Source: Oscillospiraceae bacterium
GTDB taxonomy: Bacteria > Bacillota > Clostridia > Oscillospirales > Oscillospiraceae
Assembly (NCBI GenBank): GCA_017549125.1
Contig: JAFYVL010000051.1
Location: 1-32,673, forward strand
Length of the DNA stretch: 32,673 nt
Reading direction: 5' to 3'
Below the pieces are notes generated by a model. It made no database searches. It had not been told where the DNA came from and saw nothing but the letters and a program-made list of their open reading frames with translations. Below, in pieces: positions 15,546 through 22,612 of this stretch; within the stretch, counting starts at the first letter, position 1; every line of letters starts with the position of its first letter. Both the position numbers and the translations under genes were made by a program.

Positions 15546-16865
15546 ATGAGAAAAGATAGAAAAAATTCTGGTAGAACCATACTGTCGCTGATTTTAGCCA
15601 TGGCCATGTTGCTGGGCGTGACCGGTATGATTCAACCTACGGTTGCCCAAGCGACCAATGATAAAAGTTCTGCTCAGATTCAGCAGGAAATTGATGGTCT
15701 GAAGGGTGAGAAAGAGGCACTGCAGGCAGAGATCGATGCACTGCGTGGTCAGATGTCTGACAGCATGGACAGCATGGAAGAGGTGGTGGATCAGAAGAAT
15801 CTGATTGACCAGGAGATCTTCCTGTTGTACGAACAGATCGCAAACATCAACGCCCAGATCCTGGCATACGGCGTTATGATCGCCGATAAGCAGGAGGAAC
15901 TGGATATTGCAGAGGGCAATCTGGCTACCTTGCAGGATCAAAACAGAGCCCGTATCCGTGCCATGGAGAAAAACAGCCGTACTTCTTACTGGTCTGTGGT
16001 ATTTAAGGCTGACAACTTCCTGGATATGCTGGATCGACTGAATGCTATTTTCAAGATCAATAAGGCTGACCAGGAACTGATCGAGGATCTGACCGAGGCT
16101 GCTGATGAGGTGGCTCGTGTTCGTGATGAACTGCAGACCCAGAAGGATGCTCTGGATGAAACCAAGCAGGAACTGGAAGAAGCACAGGGTCAGCTGGAGA
16201 CAAAGCGTGCCGAGGCTGACGAGCTGCTGGCCGAACTGATGACCGAGTACCAAGGGTATGAGGACATGGTAGAGCAGGCAGAAAGCAACCAAGCCCAGCT
16301 GGATACCGAGATCGGTGAGCTGGAGGAAGAGTACGAAGAGGCCAAGGATCGTGAGTACAAGATCTGGTACGAGCAATGGCTGGCACAGCAGCAGGCGCAG
16401 CAGCAACAACAGCAGCAGAACAAGCCCAGCAGTTCCGGTGGCGGTCAAGGCGGTAATACCAATGTGACCAACGGTATAAAGTGGCTCGTTCCCTGTAACT
16501 TTACCCGTATTTCCAGCCCCTACGGTTGGCGAATCCACCCTGTCCACGGTGACCGCCGTTTCCACAGCGGTATCGACCTGGCAGGTCCTATGGGTACACC
16601 CATTTATGCAACCCGAGCAGGTAAGGTGACCATTGCGAAGTATAGTTCTTCTGCCGGTTACTACGTGCATATTGACCACGGCGACGGCTTCGGCAGCCGT
16701 TATATGCACATGACCCACTATGTGGTGCGTGCAGGACAGAGCGTTTCTCAAGGCCAGGTGATCGGTTACATGGGCTCCACCGGTACATCTACCGGCAGCC
16801 ACTTGCACCTGTCTCTGTATCTGAATGGTTCTACTGTGAACCCCGCAAATTACATCAAATTCTAA
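15546..16865 (+). CDS. Secreted M23 murein hydrolase with coiled coil (EnvC-like FtsEX effector)
   Basis: A 439-residue exported protein. The signal peptide covers about 1-34 (charged MRKDRKNSGR, then a hydrophobic stretch ending at VAQA). Residues 40-280 are a long coiled coil as in EnvC/PcsB, then comes a QQAQQQQQQQ and Ser/Gly-rich linker, then the LytM/M23 domain: HPVHGDRRFHSGIDLAGP (zinc His and Asp), YVHIDHGDGFGSRYMHM and the HLHLSLYLNG metal/active-site motif. The ligands look intact, so it should be catalytically active. GGAGG at 15536-15540 favours ATG 15546 over 15543. Position after ftsEX suggests FtsEX releases its autoinhibition, as known for EnvC, PcsB and CwlO. Confidence 0.92.
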   Translation: MRKDRKNSGRTILSLILAMAMLLGVTGMIQPTVAQATNDKSSAQIQQEIDGLKGEKEALQAEIDALRGQMSDSMDSMEEVVDQKNLIDQEIFLLYEQIANINAQILAYGVMIADKQEELDIAEGNLATLQDQNRARIRAMEKNSRTSYWSVVFKADNFLDMLDRLNAIFKINKADQELIEDLTEAADEVARVRDELQTQKDALDETKQELEEAQGQLETKRAEADELLAELMTEYQGYEDMVEQAESNQAQLDTEIGELEEEYEEAKDREYKIWYEQWLAQQQAQQQQQQQNKPSSSGGGQGGNTNVTNGIKWLVPCNFTRISSPYGWRIHPVHGDRRFHSGIDLAGPMGTPIYATRAGKVTIAKYSSSAGYYVHIDHGDGFGSRYMHMTHYVVRAGQSVSQGQVIGYMGSTGTSTGSHLHLSLYLNGSTVNPANYIKF

Positions 16866-16898
16866 AATAAGGGGCTGTCAGCTGGACAGCCCCTTATT
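16866..16898 (+). terminator. Terminator of the ftsEX cluster
   Basis: AATAAGGGGCTGTC (16866-16879) pairs with GACAGCCCCTTATT (16885-16898), beginning directly at the stop codon. Confidence 0.85.
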
Positions 16899-16921
16899 GC
16901 ACCATGTCGTTTCGGTGCGTT

Positions 16922-17060
16922 GTAGGGGCGGTTATTAACCGCCCGCCCAATCATTTGTATACAAATGATTGGAATTTCGCAGAAATAAATTAGATTATTG
17001 CCTTTCGGCAATGTGATTTTGTTTTGACAAAATCACCGGGCGGTTGATAACCGCCCCTAC
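16922..17060. mobile_element. MITE-like element with 24-bp terminal inverted repeats
   Basis: The ends GTAGGGGCGGTTATTAACCG... (16922-16945) and its near-perfect inverse (17037-17060; 23 of 24 match) are themselves hairpins. The interior contains three more hairpins: AATCATTTGT/ACAAATGATT (16949-16970), ATTGCC/GGCAAT and GATTTTGT/ACAAAATC. 139 bp, no ORF. No clear target-site duplication. Confidence 0.8.
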
Positions 17061-17102
17061 GAGGGGTCTGCGATCAATTGAAAATGGATTGGAGTCTTGC
17101 CT

Positions 17103-18263
17103 ATGAAAAAGTGGCAGAAGGTTTTGATTTTTACAGGTACGCATATTCTGGTAGCTGCGTTGTCGGTGGTGCTGGCCTATGGTATTTTCCTGCGCCAGAC
17201 CGATGGCATGAGTAAGCTGCAGCAGTTATATAGGCTCATCGACGATCGCTATGTGGGTCAGTACGATGAACAAACCCTCTTTGACTATGCGGCAACCGGT
17301 ATGGTAGCCGGCACAGGGGATCGCTGGAGTTATTACGTGAGCGCCAAGGATATGAACACCTTTAACGAACAACGGGAGAATGCCTATGTGGGTGTGGGTA
17401 TCACCATTTCACCCCGTGAGGACGGTCTGGGCGCAGATATTCTCCGGGTAGAGCCCAACGGTTCTGCCCAGGAGGCTGGCATCCAGGGCGGCGATATCCT
17501 CTATAAGGTGGAAGACCGGCTGGTGGGCGAGATCGGCGTGGATGGGGCATCTGCCCTCATTGCCGGTGAACCCGGAACGCAGGTGAAGATCACTGTACTC
17601 CGTGAGGAGCAGGAACTGGAATTCACCTTAAAGCGTAAGCATATCCAAAGGGCGGTTGCCCAGGGTAAAATGCTGGAAAATAACATCGGTTATATCCGCA
17701 TTGAGAACTTCAATACCAATTGCGCCAAGCACACCATCGAGCAGATCAAAACCCTGGTAGACCAGGGCGCAAAGGGTCTGGTGTTCGACGTGCGTTACAA
17801 TGGCGGCGGCTATGTGACGGAGATGGTGGAGATCCTGGATTATCTGCTGCCGGAGGGCGATCTGTTTGTCAGCCAGTATTATGACGGCGAAAAGTATGTG
17901 GAGACTTCCGATAAAAACTGTCTGGAACTGCCTATGATGGTGCTGGTGAACCAGGACAGCTATTCTGCCGCTGAGTTCTTTGCGGCCGCCCTGCGGGAAT
18001 ATGAATGGGCGCAGGTGGTAGGTCTGCCCACAGTGGGTAAGAGCTATTTCCAGGAGACCTACGAGTTTGCAGACGGTTCTGCGGTGTCCCTGTCCGTGGG
18101 CAAGTATTTCACTCCCAAGGGTGTTTGCTTGCAGGACGAGGGCGGTTTGGTGCCGGATGTGGTAGTAGAGGTGGATGATACCACTGCCGCGGCTATCTAT
18201 GCCCAGACCATTGACCCCAAGGACGACCCCCAGCTGTGCAAAGCCCTGGAATTACTACAATAA
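17103..18263 (+). CDS. S41-family C-terminal processing peptidase (CtpA-like)
   Basis: A 386-residue membrane-anchored serine protease. There is one N-terminal TM (about residues 8-27), a CTP N-domain (LYRLIDDRYVGQYDEQTLFDYAATGMVAG), a PDZ domain around 95-180 (YVGVGITISPREDG...GDILYKVEDRLVGE), and the S41 core with FDVRYNGGGYV, catalytic Ser in NQDSYSAAEFFAAAL and catalytic Lys in LPTVGKSYFQ. GGAG 8 nt upstream supports ATG 17103. Such peptidases trim or degrade envelope proteins and sometimes control cell-wall hydrolases; sitting next to the ftsEX/M23 cluster makes that plausible but unproven. The MITE lies between it and the M23 gene. Confidence 0.92.
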   Translation: MKKWQKVLIFTGTHILVAALSVVLAYGIFLRQTDGMSKLQQLYRLIDDRYVGQYDEQTLFDYAATGMVAGTGDRWSYYVSAKDMNTFNEQRENAYVGVGITISPREDGLGADILRVEPNGSAQEAGIQGGDILYKVEDRLVGEIGVDGASALIAGEPGTQVKITVLREEQELEFTLKRKHIQRAVAQGKMLENNIGYIRIENFNTNCAKHTIEQIKTLVDQGAKGLVFDVRYNGGGYVTEMVEILDYLLPEGDLFVSQYYDGEKYVETSDKNCLELPMMVLVNQDSYSAAEFFAAALREYEWAQVVGLPTVGKSYFQETYEFADGSAVSLSVGKYFTPKGVCLQDEGGLVPDVVVEVDDTTAAAIYAQTIDPKDDPQLCKALELLQ

Positions 18264-18269
18264 ACAAAC

Positions 18270-18295
18270 GACCGCGGATCGTGCGATCCGCGGTC
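18270..18295. terminator. Bidirectional terminator between convergent genes
   Basis: GACCGCGGATC / GATCCGCGGTC (18270-18280 with 18285-18295) between the S41 peptidase and the AGCS symporter stops. The T-tracts are poor. Confidence 0.65.
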
Positions 18296-18303
18296 ATTGC
18301 TAT

Positions 18304-19827
18304 TTAATCTTCTTGCGCTTCCATTTCCTGCTGAATGTCAGCATCATAGGAGAGCATGGGTTCGATCTGACGACCCTTGATTTTACGACTTACATAATTC
18401 TTTGTGATCTTGGCCACCAGAGGCATCAGCGCCACCACGGCGATCAGGTTGGGAACCATCATCAGACCGTTGAAGGTATCGGACAGATCCCAGGCCAGGG
18501 AGGAGGTCATGACCGCACCGGAGATGATCATCAGTACGAAGATCACCTTGTAGATCTTGGTGGCCTTTGTACCGAACAGGTACTCCACGCCCTTTGCGCC
18601 GTACTGAGACCAGCCCAGCACTGTGGTGAAGGCGAACAGCAGCATGGCCAGAGCGATAAATATTTCGCCTGCAGAACCGAAAGCGTTGCCGAAGGCTTGA
18701 GACATCAGAGTGGCATCGTTGACACCCTTTGCAGCCATACCGGTCTTCAGATCAATGAAACCGGAGGACAGAACCACCAGAGCGGTCATGGTGCAAACCA
18801 CGAAGGTATCGAAGAACACCTCGAAAATACCCCACATACCCTGCTTCACAGGCTCTTTTACATTGGAGGAGGAGTGAACCATAACGGAAGAACCCAGACC
18901 TGCTTCGTTGGAGAACACGCCACGCTTACAGCCTTGGGTAATGACCTGGGAAATCGCCACACCGGCAACGCCACCGGCCACAGGCTTCACACCGAATGCG
19001 AAACGGAAGATGGCGGCGAAGGCATCGCCCAGCACATCAATCTTCATAACCAGGATCACCAGTGCGCCCAGCACATACAGGGTAGCCATCAGAGGCACTA
19101 TACGCTCAGCCACAGAAGCGATTCTCTGCAGACCGCCAATGATGATCATGCCGCCCAGCACCATCAAAGCCACACCGATGATCAGATTGATCACAGGGAT
19201 GCCGGCCACAGCGCCCAGGCTCACATTCTTAAAGAAGGCGGACTCCATGTTCAGGGTGATCTTGTTCACCTGACCCATGTTACCGATGCCGAAGGATGCC
19301 AGGACGGCGAAGATGGCAAACAGGGTAGCCAGCACGGAGCTGATTTTTTTGCAGCCACGGTACTTGCCCAGACCATCCTTTAAGTAATACATCGCACCGC
19401 CGGACCATTCGCCGTTGCTGTTACGGCGGCGGTAGTAGATACCCAGAACATTTTCAGAGAAGTTGGTCATCATGCCAAAGAAGGCGGCGATCCACATCCA
19501 GAATACCGCACCGGGGCCGCCGATGACGATTGCCGCAGAGACACCGGCAATGTTACCGGTACCGATGGTAGCGGCCAGCGCCGTACACAGAGCCTGGAAC
19601 TGGGAGATACTCTTCTGGTCAGTTTTCTTGGTAGCACCGCTGTCCTTGCGGAACACAGAGCCGATGGTCTGTTTCCACCAGTGACCAATGTGGGACAGCT
19701 GGAAGAACTTGGTGCAGCAGGTCATAATAATACCTGCGCCGATCAGCAGGATCAGACCGATTCTGACCCACACGAAATCGTTAATGACACCGTTGATTTC
19801 TGCGAGTTTGTTGAGAAAATTGCTCAT
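18304..19827 (-). CDS. AGCS-family sodium:alanine/glycine symporter
   Basis: A 507-residue transporter with about ten membrane segments and the family motifs FQALCTALAATIGTGNIAGVSAA, GGPGAVFWMWIAAFFGM and GVFSNEAGLGSS. ATG 19827 is preceded by TAGGAGG, while the longer frame lies in the leader. The gene sits behind a tandem glycine riboswitch, so glycine is the likely substrate and signal; AGCS proteins carry alanine or glycine with Na+. Export or uptake cannot be decided from sequence alone. Confidence 0.94.
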   Translation of the reverse strand: MSNFLNKLAEINGVINDFVWVRIGLILLIGAGIIMTCCTKFFQLSHIGHWWKQTIGSVFRKDSGATKKTDQKSISQFQALCTALAATIGTGNIAGVSAAIVIGGPGAVFWMWIAAFFGMMTNFSENVLGIYYRRRNSNGEWSGGAMYYLKDGLGKYRGCKKISSVLATLFAIFAVLASFGIGNMGQVNKITLNMESAFFKNVSLGAVAGIPVINLIIGVALMVLGGMIIIGGLQRIASVAERIVPLMATLYVLGALVILVMKIDVLGDAFAAIFRFAFGVKPVAGGVAGVAISQVITQGCKRGVFSNEAGLGSSVMVHSSSNVKEPVKQGMWGIFEVFFDTFVVCTMTALVVLSSGFIDLKTGMAAKGVNDATLMSQAFGNAFGSAGEIFIALAMLLFAFTTVLGWSQYGAKGVEYLFGTKATKIYKVIFVLMIISGAVMTSSLAWDLSDTFNGLMMVPNLIAVVALMPLVAKITKNYVSRKIKGRQIEPMLSYDADIQQEMEAQED

Positions 19828-19854
19828 GGGGAGACCTCCTAAGTGAATGAAAAT

Positions 19855-19878
19855 GGGGTGCTTATATACACGCACCCC
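19855..19878 (-). terminator. Terminator hairpin of the glycine riboswitch leader
   Basis: GGGGTGC (19855-19861) pairs with GCACCCC (19872-19878); on the minus strand it is followed by ATTTTCATT and then the symporter ribosome binding site. It is the likely expression platform. Confidence 0.72.
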
Positions 19879-19911
19879 ACAAAAAGCTTATAAGTGTTCC
19901 ATAAAGGAAAA

Positions 19912-20068
19912 ACTTTGTCCTTTTGCCTGAGAGATTAGCGCATATACGCTTTGCACCTTCGGCACCCAACCGAATGGGTTTCTCCAAAGTTCTGTCAGCT
20001 TGCAGTCCTCATCCTTACGGACACCTGAGAGCGTTACTCCTTCGGCTGCACTGGGCAATTTCCTGCAA
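19912..20068 (-). ncRNA. Tandem glycine riboswitch
   Basis: Read on the minus strand there are two aptamer-like units. The first has GCAGCCGAAGGAGTAA and CTCTCAGG; the second has GGTGCCGAAGGTGCAA and CTCTCAGGCAAAAGGAC. The GCCGAAGG...CTCTCAGGCAAAAGGAC blocks are the hallmark of the glycine riboswitch. The promoter is just upstream (20100-20128), with a terminator-like hairpin and the symporter gene downstream. The rest of 19828-20200 holds no gene. Confidence 0.93.
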
Positions 20069-20099
20069 ACATCATTCAGAAAGTGTTGAATTGTGGCAC

Positions 20100-20128
20100 A
20101 TTATAACAGCATTCGACGAAAAATGCAA
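20100..20128 (-). promoter_or_regulatory. Promoter of the glycine riboswitch-symporter unit
   Basis: On the minus strand TTGCAT (20123-20128), 17 bp, TATAAT (20100-20105). Confidence 0.85.
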
Positions 20129-20200
20129 CCCTTCAATCCGGAAATTCCGTATGTTCGTGCATTATGGACAATTGTCCGTTGAAAATGTATAAAACCATCA

Positions 20201-21127
20201 TTATAATGCCGATTCAATACCCAGCTCTCCGGGCAGGAATCGGGGGCAGACGTTCTCAGAAGAGGTGATGACGGAGGCCGCCAGCACCGAACCGATGTCA
20301 ATGGCTTCCGGCAAGGTTTTGCCGTGCGTCATGCCGATGGCCACACCGGCACAGAAGGCATCACCGGCACCGGTGGTGTCCTTAACGATCACATTTCGGG
20401 CAGGACAGATACCATGGTTGCCCTGTAGATCCGCATACACCGCACCCTGTGCGCCCATGGTCACCACCATAGAGGGGATCTGTGCGCCCAGAACCTTTTG
20501 CTGCAGGATCTGGCAGAGTTCGGCGGGGGACTTGTCCATATAATCGTCAATGAACAAAAGCCCGGCTTCCTGCTGGTTGCAGATGAAGCAATCAAATTGC
20601 TTTAAAAAGTCTCTGCGCTTGGCGGCAATACTCATATTCGATACCACACCGAATACCTGCACCCCATGCGCTTGTGCCAGTTCCAGGATCTTTTTCACCA
20701 GTTCTTTATCCAGATCCACTTCCAGCACCACGGATTTTACCTGAGAGAAGATCTCGTGACCCTTTTCTTCCAGCAGATCCAGAATGGGCATCAGATTGGG
20801 ACGGCAGGAGATCGAGCCAGCCACATCGCCATTGTTATCAAATACCGCCAGCCACGTACCCATGCCGCCGGGAACGGTGAGAACATATCGGGTGTCTACC
20901 TTGTGTTTGTTTAACTTATGCAGTACATCCCGACCCATGGGGGTGTCGTCTACAATGCCCAGATAAATGGGCTGCAGTTCCACATTGGCAATGTCCTCTA
21001 CCACGTTTCTGGCAACACCGCCGTGTAAATATTCCACCCGACCCACGTTTCGACCGGTGGGGATATAAACATCCTCCGGGAAGCCTTTAATATCCACAAA
21101 CGTAGCGCCAATGACAAGAATTTTCAT
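20201..21127 (-). CDS. PfkB-family carbohydrate/nucleoside kinase
   Basis: A 308-residue ribokinase-superfamily protein. It has the N-terminal substrate region YLHGGVARNVVEDIANV (GGxARN, like pseudouridine and related kinases) and the ATP/anion-hole signature DTTGAGDAFCAGVA with catalytic Asp near residue 259. AAGGAGGG before ATG 21127 fixes the start; the longer frame would cross the promoter. GGVARNVAE-type motifs point to a pseudouridine- or nucleoside-type kinase rather than fructokinase, but no pseudouridine-5'-phosphate glycosidase gene is adjacent, so the substrate is open. It is monocistronic with its own promoter. Confidence 0.86.
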   Translation of the reverse strand: MKILVIGATFVDIKGFPEDVYIPTGRNVGRVEYLHGGVARNVVEDIANVELQPIYLGIVDDTPMGRDVLHKLNKHKVDTRYVLTVPGGMGTWLAVFDNNGDVAGSISCRPNLMPILDLLEEKGHEIFSQVKSVVLEVDLDKELVKKILELAQAHGVQVFGVVSNMSIAAKRRDFLKQFDCFICNQQEAGLLFIDDYMDKSPAELCQILQQKVLGAQIPSMVVTMGAQGAVYADLQGNHGICPARNVIVKDTTGAGDAFCAGVAIGMTHGKTLPEAIDIGSVLAASVITSSENVCPRFLPGELGIESAL

Positions 21128-21148
21128 ACCAATCCCTCCTTTTTTCTT

Positions 21149-21177
21149 AGTATACCAACCCCAATCCCAGAATGCAA
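21149..21177 (-). promoter_or_regulatory. Promoter of the PfkB kinase gene
   Basis: On the minus strand TTGCAT (21172-21177), 17 bp, TATACT (21149-21154). Confidence 0.82.
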
Positions 21178-21249
21178 CCAAATAATTGACCTTGTATTAT
21201 TTTGTCAATGTATGTATAGTATAGACAGATTATGAAAAGGGGAGTCTTT

Positions 21250-21390
21250 ATGCCGTTTACCATAGTAAGAAATGACATTACCAATATGCAGGTGGATGCC
21301 ATTGTGAATACCGCAGATCCCATGCCTGTTGTGGCGGCCTCCTGGAAAGCATCCATCGACCGGGACTTCCAATCCCGTAAGAAGCGCTAA
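21250..21390 (+). pseudogene. Truncated macro-domain gene (46 codons)
   Basis: Starts MPFTIVRNDITNMQVDAIVNTADPMPVV, which matches the first beta strands and the substrate Asn/Asp region of macro domains (DAIVNAAN in intact proteins). It then jumps to SWKASIDRDFQSRKKR and a stop, so the glycine-rich ADP-ribose loop and all later parts are missing. AGGGGAG lies 5 nt before the ATG, so the short peptide could still be made. It is most simply a macro-domain gene with an internal deletion; a functional micropeptide is less likely. Confidence 0.7.
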
Positions 21391-21396
21391 TAAAAT

Positions 21397-21426
21397 CGGG
21401 CGGTTCGCATTCTTGCGAACCGCCCG
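21397..21426. terminator. Bidirectional terminator
   Basis: 12-bp stem CGGGCGGTTCGC / GCGAACCGCCCG (21397-21408 with 21415-21426) between the macro-domain fragment and the deformylase stop; TTTTA follows on the minus strand. Confidence 0.8.
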
Positions 21427-21430
21427 TGCG

Positions 21431-21844
21431 TTATATCAAAATACCGTTGCAATGATCGATCTCGTGCTGAATGATCTGGGCAGGGAAGCCGGTAAATTTC
21501 TGGATCTTGGTCTGGAAATCCGGGGTCTGCCACTTGACCTGAATGGTCTGATAGCGGGTGCATGGCCGAGGGCCGCCCAAAAGGGAAAGACAGCTTTCCT
21601 GTGTCTCATAGGGGCTGTTTTTCTTGAGGATCTCCGGGTTGAGCATCACCGTATATGTGCCGTTGTTGTCAAAGGCAATGATCCGCTTGCGGACACCGAT
21701 CATATTGGCAGCCATGCCCACACAGCTGTCCCGATGGGCCATCAAGGTGTCCAGGAGATCCTGTGCTACCTGCAGATCCATCAGCGTGGCCGTCTCAGAT
21801 TTTGCGCTCAATAAAATAGGATCATGCACCAGTTTTTGTACCAT
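21431..21844 (-). CDS. def: Peptide deformylase (divergent)
   Basis: Removes the formyl group from new N-termini. All three family motifs are present in altered form: CVGMAANMIGV for GxGLAAxQxGV, ESCLSLLG for EGCLS, and QHEIDHCNG with the two zinc His and catalytic Glu for QHExDHLxG. The zinc cysteine of motif 2 is kept. It is short (137 residues) and lacks the C-terminal helix, as in a small-PDF subgroup in Clostridia. ATG 21844 gives the usual MVxKL start; 21850 is an alternative, and both follow AAAGGCAGGG. A second housekeeping def may exist elsewhere. Confidence 0.88.
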   Translation of the reverse strand: MVQKLVHDPILLSAKSETATLMDLQVAQDLLDTLMAHRDSCVGMAANMIGVRKRIIAFDNNGTYTVMLNPEILKKNSPYETQESCLSLLGGPRPCTRYQTIQVKWQTPDFQTKIQKFTGFPAQIIQHEIDHCNGILI

Positions 21845-21905
21845 ATCCATCCCTGCCTTTCCTGGGTGCATTATACCCCAGCACCCGGTCGCCCGTCAAG
21901 TAGGA

Positions 21906-22067
21906 CTATTGTTTGCAACAGATCCCTTTCTGCGTCACAATGGTCAGAATCGTATCTCCCAACTGGGTCAGAGATACCCCCAATAACTCCAATTCTTCCT
22001 GGTTCATCTGACAGGCCAGCCAGTTGGCAATGGCCGTAATGGTCGCCGTCAATTCACAGGCATTCAT
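21906..22067 (-). CDS. Small DUF6774-like protein (53 aa)
   Basis: Starts MNACELTATITAIANWLACQ and continues EELELLGVSLTQLGDTILTI, two amphipathic helices with a C-terminal CC pair. This pattern matches short Firmicute proteins that I recall as DUF6774, of unknown function. The ATG at 22067 has GGGAGGATG 7 nt upstream, a strong site. It lies 61 nt upstream of def on the same strand and may share its transcript. Confidence 0.75.
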   Translation of the reverse strand: MNACELTATITAIANWLACQMNQEELELLGVSLTQLGDTILTIVTQKGICCKQ

Positions 22068-22142
22068 GCTATCATCCTCCCAACCATCCTATGCCGGAAA
22101 TGCAGATTTTGGTAAAACCATAAGAAAATCTGGAATACTTGG

Positions 22143-22346
22143 GTTGTCACCGCAAAAGGGGAGACGGTGAAGGCACGCCAGATTTTGCTTACGGGCTATG
22201 GCTTCCCTTGTGGCAGCTACGGTGCTGACGGAGATTTTGGAAATGCCACAGAGCAGGCGGTGCGGGCTTACCAAGAGAAAATGGGGTTAGCTGTGGACGG
22301 AATCGTAGGGGTCAATTGTTGGAGTATGCTGCTTGGCATCATGTGA
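22143..22346 (+). pseudogene. Peptidoglycan-binding domain fragment of a cell-wall amidase/lysin
   Basis: The frame reads KGETVKARQILLTGYGFPCG...DGDFGNATEQAVRAYQEKMGLAVDGIVG...W, a PG_binding_1 domain with its DGxFGxxTxxAVxxFQ core. There is no start codon with a ribosome binding site, and the frame is closed by TAA at 22113-22115, so the catalytic N-terminal part is missing. The following holin-like gene suggests the remains of a prophage or mobile-element lysis module. Confidence 0.78.
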
Positions 22347-22359
22347 GGTGTGACCGACC

Positions 22360-22539
22360 GTGGAAATACGGAGGAATATTGCGAAATTGATTAAGCTCAA
22401 AACCATTATTACATGGATGGTGATTACGGTTTTTACCATCCTCAGCCTCAGAGGAGATATTTCGTCCGATCATGTTATGATCGTGGTGTCCACAGTGATC
22501 GCCTTCTATTTTGGCACCCAACACGAAAAAGAAACCTAG
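22360..22539 (+). CDS. Small phage-type membrane protein (holin-like, 59 aa)
   Basis: The GTG start is preceded by GAGGTG at 9 nt. The protein has a basic start (EIRRNIAKLIKLK), one clear TM (TIITWMVITVFTILSL), a second hydrophobic segment (VMIVVSTVIAFYFGT) and a QHEKE tail. This layout is typical of small phage/ICE membrane proteins found next to amidases. It is 13 nt after the peptidoglycan-binding fragment, so both probably come from one mobile element. Whether it is still expressed is unclear. Confidence 0.62.
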   Translation: MEIRRNIAKLIKLKTIITWMVITVFTILSLRGDISSDHVMIVVSTVIAFYFGTQHEKET

Positions 22540-22566
22540 CGCAAAGGATGGAACAATGGATAAAAA

Positions 22567-22596
22567 AGCCAGCTGTAGGTTATGCTACAGCTGGCT
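22567..22596 (-). terminator. Terminator of the NCS2 permease gene
   Basis: 12-bp stem AGCCAGCTGTAG / CTACAGCTGGCT (22567-22578 with 22585-22596); on the minus strand TTTTTTA follows, 17 nt after the permease stop. Confidence 0.88.
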
Positions 22597-22612
22597 ATAG
22601 GTATCACAACGA

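Noticed and set aside
15594-19383. Long open frames opposite the M23 hydrolase gene and the AGCS symporter gene
   Set aside because: Antisense shadows created by the codon use of the real genes; no start signals or family motifs.
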